Made by a program: the position numbers and the translations under genes. Source: Roseivirga sp. UBA6061 (GTDB lineage: Bacteria > Bacteroidota > Bacteroidia > Cytophagales > Cyclobacteriaceae). Taken from it: a stretch of DNA of 64,000 nucleotides. Shown here piece by piece: positions 54,959-63,301 of this stretch. The stretch spans positions 11,370-75,369 of the forward strand of contig DIYF01000119.1 of the NCBI GenBank assembly GCA_002427745.1. The letters run 5' to 3'. The notes under the pieces are model-generated. The model was not told the origin of the DNA, did not search any database, and worked only from the letters and a program-made list of their open reading frames with translations. Each line of letters starts with the position of its first letter. The stretch's first letter is position 1.

Positions 54959-55023
54959 AAAAAATGCCCCTGAAACAAGAAATCAAGGCCAATCATTTGA
55001 GAGAATACAATGGATTCTCAACG

Positions 55024-55031
55024 CAAACATA
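55024..55031 (-). promoter_or_regulatory. Candidate -7 box of the FAAL operon
   Basis: On the minus strand TATGTTTG fits TAnnTTTG and ends 65 bp before the FAAL ATG. The expected -33 TTG 19 bp upstream is absent (CAC), so this is tentative. Confidence 0.35.
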
Positions 55032-55241
55032 GTTGTAAATACTCAAATCAGTGATGACTCCGCTATTTCCCCTGAATGTTGAGAAGCAAAGAATACATAT
55101 ACCAATTTGACCACAAACTTCACAATTGTCAGCACTTGGCAAGACAAGGCGAAATCTACACATCTGTGTATGATTTCTCAAGTTTTCAGCGCAATGATGA
55201 TCCGAATTTACAAACTACCGTGCAGGTGTTGATCATAGGAA

Positions 55242-55265
55242 AGCCCCGGTCTGGTCACCGGGGCT
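55242..55265. terminator. GC-rich hairpin downstream of the permease operon
   Basis: AGCCCCGGT and ACCGGGGCT make a perfect 9-bp stem with a 6-base loop, located 129 bp beyond the permease stop on the minus strand, followed there by TTTCC. Strong stem but weak U-tract. Confidence 0.6.
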
Positions 55266-55393
55266 AAAAATTTTGAGTTTGTAACAGAGTGCTGCTTTGA
55301 AATGAGTAAAGCTTAGCGGCCTTTCAAAATAGACAGAGTATAGGTACACTCCCCGGTCACCCGGAATTTATCAGCTCAAAAGAACATCTCGCC

Positions 55394-58066
55394 CTACTCA
55401 TGTCTTAATGCCTTAACAGGATTGGCCTGAGCCGTTTTGTAAGACTGGGTGGACATGGTGACAAAGGCTGTGACAAAGGAAGCCAGTGCTGCCAGCACAA
55501 AAGCAAATACGTTGATGTCATCTTTATAGTGAAAACCCTCGAGCCACTCTCTCATAATTCCATAAGACAGTAAAGAGGCCACCACAGCGGAAATTGCCAC
55601 AATTATGAAGATATTTCTGAAGAGCAGACCTACTATCTGCCAACTGTTGGCCCCCAGGGTTTTTCGTATACCGATTTCCTTAGTGCGTTGCTCAATGGTA
55701 AAAGCCGTGAGCCCAAAGAGACCAAGACAGGAGATAAATATGCAGAGCCCACCGAAAATACCAATCAGCTTCATTTGATTGAAATCTGCCGTGTATTGCC
55801 TGTTCAAAGAGTCATCCAGAAACTGAAATTCAAATGGGTGATCCCTGTCAAAAGCTTCCCATTCTTTTTCAATAAAGGCAAGGGTCTCTGGTACGTTGTT
55901 ACCGGTAATATTGATCGTCAACAATCGCCTCGTCAACCTCTTGCTTACGGGGGTCCAGAACGAAGCAGTGAAATCGTCTTCAAACGGCAACCAGAAAATC
56001 ATGGACTCCACCTTGTGCTGTAGTCCCTGAAAGTGAAAATCTTTCAGAACCCCTACCACATAGCTGGCTTCCTCACCCGCCTCGTAACGCAATCGCTTAC
56101 CCAATGGCTCTTTCCAGCCCATTTTTCGAACGAGGGTTTCGTTTACGAGAATCGCGTGATTGGCATCTGAAGGAATGGTCCTGTCAAAGTTTCTTCCTGC
56201 AATGAGCTCAATGCCCATGGTGTTAATAAAGTCTTCGTCTACATAAAACCAATTGTAAGATTGTGATTCGAAAACACCCTCTTCATTTTCAATTTCAGCC
56301 TGCTCAAAAGTGGTAGATCGGCCAAGGTGGCTCATAGAAACAGTGGTGTTCAATATTTGGCTGTGCTGTCTCAGTGTGTTGACGAAGGCCGGGAGCTTTT
56401 GGAGTGAAGTAGCTCCCTGTACCGATAAGACAAGTTTGTTTTCCTTTTCAAAGCCCAGAGACTTCCCTTGCACATACTTCATCTGATAGTACATAAGCAG
56501 TGTACAGGAGATCACGCAGATGGAAACTAAAAACTGAACGAAAACCAGGCCCTGACGCAAGCCGGTATTCTTTGTTTTCACCGCTTTGATCATCGATACT
56601 CTGGACAAAGCAAGAGCTGGATAGATACCAGCCAGTATGCTCATCAGCAAAGCTCCGGCAAACACGATAGCGATGACTTGCGGCTCAAGCAGCATATCAA
56701 ATGACAGTGATTTGCCAAAAAGACTATTGAGCGCGGTGAAATTGATCAATAAAAAGGTCAGGCCCAGACCTATCAAAAGTGCCAGGAATACAAACACCAG
56801 AGACTCCGTGAGCAATTGAACAATCAGCTGGCGCCTGTGTGCCCCAAGTACTTTGGGTATAGCGATGCTTTTACTTCTCTTGGAGAAACGGGCTGTAGAA
56901 AGGTTCATGTAATTGATACAGGCCACCAAAAGCACAAAAATGGCAATACCCGTAAAACCAGCGATATAGAAGCGATTTCCATGGGGCTGGTCTCGCTCAG
57001 CCCGTGAGCTCAGATGAATTGCCTCCAGTGGTTCCGGTATGAGCTCTACCGTGCTGTTATACCTGTCAGGATGATCAGCCATATACTTGTCAAAAAAGTT
57101 GTCTGAAATACTTGTGAAATCTGCCGGGTCATAACCCGAAGGCATAAGCACATAGGTATAGTCCGATCGCCTGTACCACAGGCTCCATCGGGCTCCCTGA
57201 TCATTAACAGGCTGATAACGATCGGTGGACATCTCCTGATAGGTGATAAGTGCATCATACTTCAGATGGGTATTATCGGGCAGGTCAGCAAATACCAGTG
57301 TGATCATAAAGTCAGAAAGCTCTCCTTTAATAGTTTTTCCCACCGGATTTTCATTGCCAAAATAAGCTTTCGCAAAACGCTCGCTAATGGCCATAGTCTT
57401 TGGCTGAGTCAGCGCTGTTTCGGGATTGCCATAAATAATCTCATGACTGAAGACATCAAAGACATTGGCATCAGTCATCGCTATGTCATCCCATCTCACA
57501 GAAGTTCCCTCGTATTCAAAAACCGAATAACCCCGATTATTTAAAGAAAAGCGCACGTAGGCCTCAATCTGAGGAGACGCGGTACTAAGCAGAGGCCCCA
57601 GAGCATAAGATGTTCGTGCAAAGAGATTGCTGTTTTCACCGGAATTCAAGCGATTGGCCACCCGATAAACCCGCTCATGTTTGTCGAAGTGCTGGTCGTA
57701 AGTAAGCTCGCTTTTGAGGTAAAGCGCGAGTATCATACAGCAGGCGATACCAATGGAAAGCCCTGAAATGTTGATCGCACTGTAAGACACCTCTCTGAGG
57801 AGGTTTCTCCAAACCATTTTGAGATTGTACCTGATCATCGTGTTGTGATTTTGAGTTCTTAAAATTTTAAAAGATGAAAAACCATAGAGCAGATGAAATA
57901 CATCTACCCAATACATAAGCATGGCGCGAGACTTAGCCCCGGATGCCAGTCGTTCAGCATGGACCTCATGCAAGTCGCCCAGGAACTCTTCAATTTGTGC
58001 GTCCCGGACCCATCGTCTGATGAACCAGTCGGCAAACCTCGGAGTGTTGTTTTTTGACCCTGACAT
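55394..58066 (-). CDS. MacB/FtsX-like ABC permease with prefix domain
   Basis: 890 aa from ATG 58066, 7 bp after the PadR stop; a longer frame to 58117 would overlap the PadR gene and lacks support. N-terminal prefix (IEEFLGDLHEVHAERL) parallels that of the permease at 31755. Then a duplicated MacB/FtsX permease: INISGLSIGIACCMILALYL, LSTARFSKRSKSIAIPKVLG, LTAFTIEQRTKEIGIRKTLG, ending NPVKALRHE. Controlled by the upstream PadR. No ATPase adjacent. Confidence 0.9.
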   Translation of the reverse strand: MSGSKNNTPRFADWFIRRWVRDAQIEEFLGDLHEVHAERLASGAKSRAMLMYWVDVFHLLYGFSSFKILRTQNHNTMIRYNLKMVWRNLLREVSYSAINISGLSIGIACCMILALYLKSELTYDQHFDKHERVYRVANRLNSGENSNLFARTSYALGPLLSTASPQIEAYVRFSLNNRGYSVFEYEGTSVRWDDIAMTDANVFDVFSHEIIYGNPETALTQPKTMAISERFAKAYFGNENPVGKTIKGELSDFMITLVFADLPDNTHLKYDALITYQEMSTDRYQPVNDQGARWSLWYRRSDYTYVLMPSGYDPADFTSISDNFFDKYMADHPDRYNSTVELIPEPLEAIHLSSRAERDQPHGNRFYIAGFTGIAIFVLLVACINYMNLSTARFSKRSKSIAIPKVLGAHRRQLIVQLLTESLVFVFLALLIGLGLTFLLINFTALNSLFGKSLSFDMLLEPQVIAIVFAGALLMSILAGIYPALALSRVSMIKAVKTKNTGLRQGLVFVQFLVSICVISCTLLMYYQMKYVQGKSLGFEKENKLVLSVQGATSLQKLPAFVNTLRQHSQILNTTVSMSHLGRSTTFEQAEIENEEGVFESQSYNWFYVDEDFINTMGIELIAGRNFDRTIPSDANHAILVNETLVRKMGWKEPLGKRLRYEAGEEASYVVGVLKDFHFQGLQHKVESMIFWLPFEDDFTASFWTPVSKRLTRRLLTINITGNNVPETLAFIEKEWEAFDRDHPFEFQFLDDSLNRQYTADFNQMKLIGIFGGLCIFISCLGLFGLTAFTIEQRTKEIGIRKTLGANSWQIVGLLFRNIFIIVAISAVVASLLSYGIMREWLEGFHYKDDINVFAFVLAALASFVTAFVTMSTQSYKTAQANPVKALRHE

Positions 58067-58073
58067 GGTGCCT

Positions 58074-58394
58074 TTAGCTGAGACCGGGAATGAGCTTCCA
58101 CATTTTACTGCGAACATCCTGTGAAGCCTTCAGCTGTCGCATGCCCATATCCGTAATGGTAAATAGCCGCTTGCGTCTGTCTCCGCGCTTTTCGGAGTTA
58201 CCCCCCATTTCAGACTGTAGAAAACCCTTATCCTGCAGGCGATAGAGTGTGATATGAACAGCCCCAAGCAGAATTGACCGACCAGAGTGTTTTTCCACTT
58301 CCTTCTTTACCGAGACGCCATAAGCTTCACCTTCGAGTATACATACCGCCAGAAGCACCAGCTCTTCAAACTCGCCAAGCCCTTTGTTTTTCAT
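58074..58394 (-). CDS. PadR-family transcriptional regulator
   Basis: 106 aa winged helix: GLGEFEELVLLAVCILEGEA, LGAVHITLYRLQDKGFLQSE and RRKRLFTITDMGMRQL. First gene of the PadR-permease operon. Its ATG is immediately downstream of a 34-bp palindrome that contains the promoter -7 box, the layout of autorepression. Confidence 0.92.
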   Translation of the reverse strand: MKNKGLGEFEELVLLAVCILEGEAYGVSVKKEVEKHSGRSILLGAVHITLYRLQDKGFLQSEMGGNSEKRGDRRKRLFTITDMGMRQLKASQDVRSKMWKLIPGLS

Positions 58395-58395
58395 T

Positions 58396-58429
58396 AGTTA
58401 CAATTTTGTATATATACAAAGTTATAACT
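58396..58429. promoter_or_regulatory. 34-bp palindromic operator at the PadR gene
   Basis: Halves 58396-58412 and 58413-58429 are complementary at 15 of 17 positions, with a perfect 16-bp core TTTGTATATATACAAA at 58405-58420. It starts 2 bp upstream of the PadR ATG (minus strand) and overlaps the -7 box, so binding should block transcription. Confidence 0.75.
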
Positions 58430-58446
58430 AATACTTAAGATTGCAA
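58417..58446 (-). promoter_or_regulatory. Bacteroidota promoter of the PadR-permease operon
   Basis: Minus strand: TTG (58446-58444), 19-base spacer, then TAACTTTG (58424-58417). Both boxes and the spacing fit the TTTG-N19-TAnnTTTG consensus. The -7 box lies inside the palindrome; the expected start of transcription is near 58411. Confidence 0.7.
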
Positions 58447-58642
58447 AAGCTGGTGGCCAGAGGCTTTAGGTCATAAGCGAACAGTTAAGTAGGAGTCGAA
58501 CAGGCGGTTGGAAAGACTGGCAGAACAGATTATCTATTTTCACTTCGGTCAATCTGCGAAATCTATACACCATTCCACGATATGTATACAGGGTTGCCTT
58601 TCCTGTTTATGAGCTTTGGTTTACAATCAATGAGCCCTAAAC

Positions 58643-59527
58643 ATGTTTGGAAAAACCATATCAGATCTTATGATCAAGCCGGGTAAGTCGCCCGTCTTTG
58701 AAACACCGGATAAATACGGATTAGCCTATGAAGACGTGACTTTTGAAGCCCGGGATGGCGTTCAATTATCAGGTTGGTTGGTCAAAGGAGGAACCGACAA
58801 AGTAATTATTCAGTCACATTTCGGAGTACAGTGTTCTCGCTGTGGCTTTACGCAGGAGGGTAAAGGTATGATGAAAAACGCGCTCTGGACGAGTGATATT
58901 CATTTCATCAAACATGCCAAATCGCTGGTGGAAAAAGGCTATTCGGTACTTATGTACGACCTGAGAAATCACGGCAACAGTGCTCATGGCAGTACACCCT
59001 GGGTGACCTGGGGAACCGATGAAAGACTTGATGTACTGGCGGCTTTGAATTTTATCAGCACACACAGCGAGTATTCCGATGCATCCATCGGACTTTTAAG
59101 TATCTGCATGGGAGCGGCTTCAACTACCTTTGCCTACGGTCTTGAAAAACAGATGAAGGATTTTAGCCAGGTGAAAGCCCTGATAGCTGTACAGCCACTC
59201 ACCTATGATTACTTCGTGAAAGCAATGGGACTACCCGGGTTCCTGGTGGACAGTGGGAACAAATACAACCAGAAACACCGTGGGGTTGACCTTACCGGAG
59301 ACTCCTTTCTGCCTTACGCTAAAGAAATTTCGGTGCCGACACTGGTCATCCAAAACTCCAACGACCCTATGACCAATATGGACATGGTGAAAAGGTATTT
59401 CGCTGATCTACAGGCAGAAAAAGAAATGCTATGGCTTGACCTGGAGAAAAAACGTGGTGCTGCCTACGCCTGGCTGGGAGATAACACTGATAAGCTGGAC
59501 GCCTGGTTTTCAAAATACATGGACTAA
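58643..59527 (+). CDS. Alpha/beta hydrolase with cysteine nucleophile
   Basis: 294 aa alpha/beta hydrolase fold: VIIQSHFGVQCSR, VLMYDLRNHGNSAHG and the nucleophile elbow GLLSICMGAAS, where the central residue is C155 instead of the usual Ser. Acid candidate in IQNSNDPMTNMD. The C-terminal region (KKRGAAYAWLGDNTDKLDAW) lacks the histidine normally found there. It may be a thiol-type hydrolase like dienelactone hydrolase or a non-catalytic binding protein. First of a three-gene operon; its TAA directly abuts the next ATG. Confidence 0.82.
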   Translation: MFGKTISDLMIKPGKSPVFETPDKYGLAYEDVTFEARDGVQLSGWLVKGGTDKVIIQSHFGVQCSRCGFTQEGKGMMKNALWTSDIHFIKHAKSLVEKGYSVLMYDLRNHGNSAHGSTPWVTWGTDERLDVLAALNFISTHSEYSDASIGLLSICMGAASTTFAYGLEKQMKDFSQVKALIAVQPLTYDYFVKAMGLPGFLVDSGNKYNQKHRGVDLTGDSFLPYAKEISVPTLVIQNSNDPMTNMDMVKRYFADLQAEKEMLWLDLEKKRGAAYAWLGDNTDKLDAWFSKYMD

Positions 59528-60031
59528 ATGAACTATAAATCCATTCCGATGATCCTGATTTATATTATCGTTGCAGGTTTGATTATCTTATACCTGATGG
59601 GAAATAAATCTGTTCATCAGGAACTGACCATAGAAGCGAAGCCGGAAGAAGTCTGGGAAGTGCTGACTGATTTCGAATCCATGGCAACCTGGAATAAAGT
59701 GCTGATACCAGAGAAAGGTGTATTAGACGCGGGAGAGAAGATTGACTACCTCTTTTTTCAGGATCAGGACACTCAAAGCCGGATTTCAGCGAATGTGAAG
59801 CGTATCATTCCTAATGAGCTGATTCATCAGACAGGGGGAATTCCGGGGATTCTCACCTTTAATCACAAGTACATGCTGAAGCCTGAAGGGGACGAGGTCA
59901 GGTTGATCATTCATGAAGAGTACAGGGGTGTAGGTGTTCCTTTCTGGAACCCTTCTGCCGTAGAAGCCGCCTATGGGCGACTTGCACAAAGCCTTAGACA
60001 ACGTGTTCTGACACTAAATGAGAAAAAATGA
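59528..60031 (+). CDS. Membrane-anchored SRPBCC-domain protein
   Basis: 167 aa. One N-terminal transmembrane helix (about residues 5-23) then a START/polyketide-cyclase-like SRPBCC domain (IEAKPEEVWEVLTDFESMATW, ending LAQSLRQRV). Such domains bind hydrophobic ligands in a deep pocket. It starts at the base after the hydrolase stop and overlaps the AraC gene by four bases (ATGA). Confidence 0.82.
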   Translation: MNYKSIPMILIYIIVAGLIILYLMGNKSVHQELTIEAKPEEVWEVLTDFESMATWNKVLIPEKGVLDAGEKIDYLFFQDQDTQSRISANVKRIIPNELIHQTGGIPGILTFNHKYMLKPEGDEVRLIIHEEYRGVGVPFWNPSAVEAAYGRLAQSLRQRVLTLNEKK

Positions 60032-60936
60032 GTGCCATATTCAAAATCGATACCATTAATCAGGTACACGAGTTCTATCAACTCAAAAGCCCCAGACACC
60101 CGCTCGTATCGGTATTACCTATCAATGATGATATCATCAATTTCGACTATGGCAACCATACCTACGTTTCGGCACTTTACCACATCAGCTTAAAAATCGG
60201 AGTATCAGGCTCATGGGGCTATGGCCGCAATACCTATGATTTTCAGGATGGGACCATGACTTTTATCAGGCCCAACCAGGCCACGACCGTTGAATCGAAC
60301 GAATCCCAGCGCGATACAGGTGGGTGGATTCTCCTCTTTCACCCGGACCTAATCCGTAAATCATCATTGAGTCAAAAAATGAAGCAGTACAACTTCTTCT
60401 CATATGAGGTAAACGAAGCACTCCACCTGTCTGAAGCTGAGATTGAAAGTGTGAATGGCCTGATTAATAAGATTGAAAGCGAGCTCGACCAGAACATAGA
60501 CAGGCATAGTCAGGGCCTTATCGTTTCAAATATTGAGTTGCTGCTTGACTACTGTCTGCGCTACTACGACAGGCAGTTTTATACGCGTACAAATATCAAT
60601 CAGGATTATTCAACAAAGTTCGAGCACTTACTGTCAGAGTATTTCGAATCTGAAAAACCTGTTGAACAAGGACTACCCACTGTGAAATACTGTGGTGAAT
60701 CGCTCAACATGTCTCCACACTACCTTAGTGATCTCCTAAAGAAAGAAACCGGCAAAAGTGCGCAGGAACATATCTATTACTACCTGATTGATCACGCCAA
60801 AAACCAGCTTCTGAGTACGAATGATACGGTAAGTCAGATAGCCTTTAGTCTGGGATTCGATTATTCCCAGCACTTTAGTAAGCTCTTCAAGTCTAAAACC
60901 GGGATGACTCCTGTAGAATACCGAAACCTGAATTAG
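60028..60936 (+). CDS. AraC-family transcriptional regulator
   Basis: 302 aa. N-terminal cupin-like ligand domain (about 1-170: VSALYHISLKIGVSGSWGYG, MTFIRPNQATTVE) and C-terminal AraC HTH pair (about 200-302: VKYCGESLNMSPHYLSDLLK, VSQIAFSLGFDYSQHFSKLF, GMTPVEYRNLN). Last of the three-gene operon with the hydrolase and SRPBCC genes, so it probably regulates them in response to their substrate or product. Confidence 0.9.
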   Translation: MSAIFKIDTINQVHEFYQLKSPRHPLVSVLPINDDIINFDYGNHTYVSALYHISLKIGVSGSWGYGRNTYDFQDGTMTFIRPNQATTVESNESQRDTGGWILLFHPDLIRKSSLSQKMKQYNFFSYEVNEALHLSEAEIESVNGLINKIESELDQNIDRHSQGLIVSNIELLLDYCLRYYDRQFYTRTNINQDYSTKFEHLLSEYFESEKPVEQGLPTVKYCGESLNMSPHYLSDLLKKETGKSAQEHIYYYLIDHAKNQLLSTNDTVSQIAFSLGFDYSQHFSKLFKSKTGMTPVEYRNLN

Positions 60937-61070
60937 ATTTCCCCCATCCGTCAAGAAAACCTTCCATTTCAGCCTCAAATCAAGGTTTCCCAGCTTTCTT
61001 TAACTCATTATTACTCAAAAGTTTCCTTGTGATTACCTATATTAACTGAATGTTAAAAAAGGTATGTCAC

Positions 61071-61598
61071 ATGAAGAAAGTCTGCCGCGCTGGCTTCTTT
61101 CTTACTCTGCTGGTCATGGGTATATCTTCGCACACTCTTTTATCCAAACCCAATGTGGCCTTGTCGGCCAATGTCTATGACAAAACTGAGCTAACCCGGG
61201 CTATTGATTACTACGCTGACCTGCTTGGTTTTGACTCTACTACCTACATTCTGGTAAGATACTCGATGGAGCTGCCAGACCATGTAGACGGTACTATGAA
61301 ATACCGTGAGATAGGTTCATATGGTCACCAGGTACTGATTACCATCAATGGAAAAAACAGCCGACTCAATAAACTACTGGCCGTGGCACATGAGCTGATA
61401 CATGTAAAACAGTACATCGATAAGCAACTTGAGCAGATAGATGCCAATACCTTCAGGTGGCATAAGGATGAGCTCATAGATACGCGAGAAGTGGAATACA
61501 CCATGCGCCCCTGGGAATACCAGGCCCTTCGCTATTCCAAACGACTCAGGCATGCCTACCTGCGCCATTTACGTGATATGAGAACCTTCCCTGAGTAA
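61071..61598 (+). CDS. Small secreted HExxH (zinc metallopeptidase-like) protein
   Basis: 175 aa from ATG 61071; an ATG 21 bp upstream is also in frame but spoils the signal sequence. Signal peptide: KKVCRAGFFLTLLVMGISSH. The mature part has AVAHELIHVKQYI, an HExxH zinc motif at about residue 105, and a later Glu in RPWEYQALR that could be the third ligand. No other family identity. Monocistronic as far as visible. Confidence 0.72.
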   Translation: MKKVCRAGFFLTLLVMGISSHTLLSKPNVALSANVYDKTELTRAIDYYADLLGFDSTTYILVRYSMELPDHVDGTMKYREIGSYGHQVLITINGKNSRLNKLLAVAHELIHVKQYIDKQLEQIDANTFRWHKDELIDTREVEYTMRPWEYQALRYSKRLRHAYLRHLRDMRTFPE

Positions 61599-61823
61599 GG
61601 TAACCGATAGAAAGAGGCTTACACCTCAGCCTGATCATAACGATTCCCGGAAGAACCCGCTCAAAGAAGCATGAACGCAAAATCATAATTAATAGAGTCA
61701 GAGATATGGCGATGCCGGGATACTGCCGCCTTACAATATGAGGCTGGCCTATGAGAGTTCTTTTTGAGACGAATGTCACCTTTTTCCTGAATAAGACACT
61801 ATCATGGTATAGGAGTATTCGTT

Positions 61824-62339
61824 ATGAGCCAACAACAAGACGACTTTCTGGCCCTGTACCAACCGATTCATAACCAATTCGAACGGTATTGCCGGGCGCA
61901 GGCCCATACCGAATTGCCCTATGAGGATTTGATGAATGATACGCTATTGGTGGCATATCGCAAAATGAATGAAATCAAATCCGAAACATCCTTCTTAAGT
62001 TTCCTGATAGGGATTTCAAGAAGGATCCTTGCAAATTCTCGCAAGAAGAAACGCCCCATATACCACGGAAGCCTGCCTTACCAGGAACGCCAGGCAACTG
62101 AAAATCCTATTGAAAAGCAATTTGAAGTAGAATTTCTGCATCAATGTCTTGCTCAGCTACCTGCATTGCAGCAAGAGGCACTTATTCTTTTTGAGATAAC
62201 CGGCTTTAGTATCAAAGAGGTCAGCGGGATTCAGTCAGTTAGTGAAGCTGTCATTAAGAAAAGGCTCAGTCGTGGTAGAAAATTACTTCGCGAAATCGCG
62301 GAGAAAGCACTCACAGAAAAGAAGACAAGTCATGCATGA
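61824..62339 (+). CDS. ECF-type RNA polymerase sigma factor
   Basis: 171 aa. Sigma2 (about 10-80: YEDLMNDTLLVAYRKMNEI, LSFLIGISRRILANSRKKKR) and sigma4 (about 105-165: LPALQQEALILFEITGFSIK, AVIKKRLSRGRKLL). The following membrane protein overlaps its stop by 8 bp and is the likely anti-sigma factor. Confidence 0.92.
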   Translation: MSQQQDDFLALYQPIHNQFERYCRAQAHTELPYEDLMNDTLLVAYRKMNEIKSETSFLSFLIGISRRILANSRKKKRPIYHGSLPYQERQATENPIEKQFEVEFLHQCLAQLPALQQEALILFEITGFSIKEVSGIQSVSEAVIKKRLSRGRKLLREIAEKALTEKKTSHA

Positions 62340-63291
62340 AGATAATCTAATAGATAATCTGTTTGAGCTGGCACGCTCAGAATCCCCCAGGAGGAGTCTT
62401 CAGGACACCTGGAGTAGTTTTGAAAGTCTGGTCGAAGCAGATACCAAACAACGTTACGGATCAGGAGTGAGCAGAGGCTGGTTGATACCTGGTACAACCG
62501 GGCTTGTTATTATACTCATCATGGCAGCTTACTTATGGCAGCCAAAGCCGCAACAAACTCAGGTAGAAGATACTATTGAGGTCCCACCTCAATCTCTTCC
62601 AGACACCGTCAAATCGGTCACTACCTCAGAAAAAGTGTCTTCGGAAGACACTCTGGACCAAACCATAGCCACCCAAGTCACGATCAGCAGCTTGCTGGTA
62701 GCTCCTCAAAAGGCTACAGATGAAATATCGGAGGTAGCTCCTGAAGAGGTTACTTATACTCAGCCAATCAGCGAACCCCTTCATGTCGGCACCAAAAATA
62801 CCATTGCCAAAATCAACGAGATAAACCATAAGCGTTTACCATTGGAGGAGTTAAATATAGAACCGGTAGCGTTAGATACAGTGAAAAGGAATCCGGTCCA
62901 CAGAAAGCCCCCAACAAAATGGCAGGTTGATCGCAGGCCACAAGAAAAGACCTACAGTACCAGACTGGAGCGTACGGGGGGAGTTAAATCAATGAACTCT
63001 TTTTCGCTTTACCTGGACAAACACGAACCCAGGGGGCTGCAAATGGACTTTTCTGCCACCTTGAATAAAGGTCTGGTTCAAAAATTCAATATCAAGATGA
63101 AAAGCGAATCAGGCGTTGATGTTCGCATCCAAAGTGGTGGCTTTCACAGCTTCGAGTTGCACTGGAAACTCGATCAGGAAAACAAGCCATATGATATATG
63201 GTGTCGCTTCGATGGGAAAGAGAAAAAGCCGATCAATATCCGGGACCACGTTGGCAAAAAGCCAATCAGGATAAAATACCGATCAATCTGA
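62332..63291 (+). CDS. Single-pass membrane protein, putative anti-sigma factor
   Basis: 319 aa from ATG 62332, which overlaps the ECF sigma stop; the frame is open 90 bp upstream inside the sigma gene. N-terminal cytosolic part (about 1-50: FELARSESPRRSLQDTWSSF), one transmembrane helix near 53-70, then a periplasmic region with a low-complexity Thr/Pro/Glu stretch and a C-terminal beta domain (MDFSATLNKGLVQKFNIKMK). Layout matches ECF anti-sigma factors, but no ZAS or FecR motif is visible. Confidence 0.7.
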   Translation: MHEDNLIDNLFELARSESPRRSLQDTWSSFESLVEADTKQRYGSGVSRGWLIPGTTGLVIILIMAAYLWQPKPQQTQVEDTIEVPPQSLPDTVKSVTTSEKVSSEDTLDQTIATQVTISSLLVAPQKATDEISEVAPEEVTYTQPISEPLHVGTKNTIAKINEINHKRLPLEELNIEPVALDTVKRNPVHRKPPTKWQVDRRPQEKTYSTRLERTGGVKSMNSFSLYLDKHEPRGLQMDFSATLNKGLVQKFNIKMKSESGVDVRIQSGGFHSFELHWKLDQENKPYDIWCRFDGKEKKPINIRDHVGKKPIRIKYRSI

Positions 63292-63301
63292 CCTTGCAAA
63301 T

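Larger units (their letters stand above)
54959..55393. other. 435-bp intergenic region upstream of the FAAL operon
   Basis: Contains a -7-like box for the FAAL operon (55024-55031), a short GAGAAT/ATTCTC inverted pair (55001-55019) in its leader, and a 9-bp-stem hairpin (55242-55265). A plus-strand frame at 55076-55267 is not convincing because it runs through the hairpin and encodes nothing recognisable. Confidence 0.5.

Noticed and set aside
55076..55267. 63-codon frame upstream of the FAAL operon
   Set aside because: It runs through the hairpin at 55242-55265 and shows no protein-like features.
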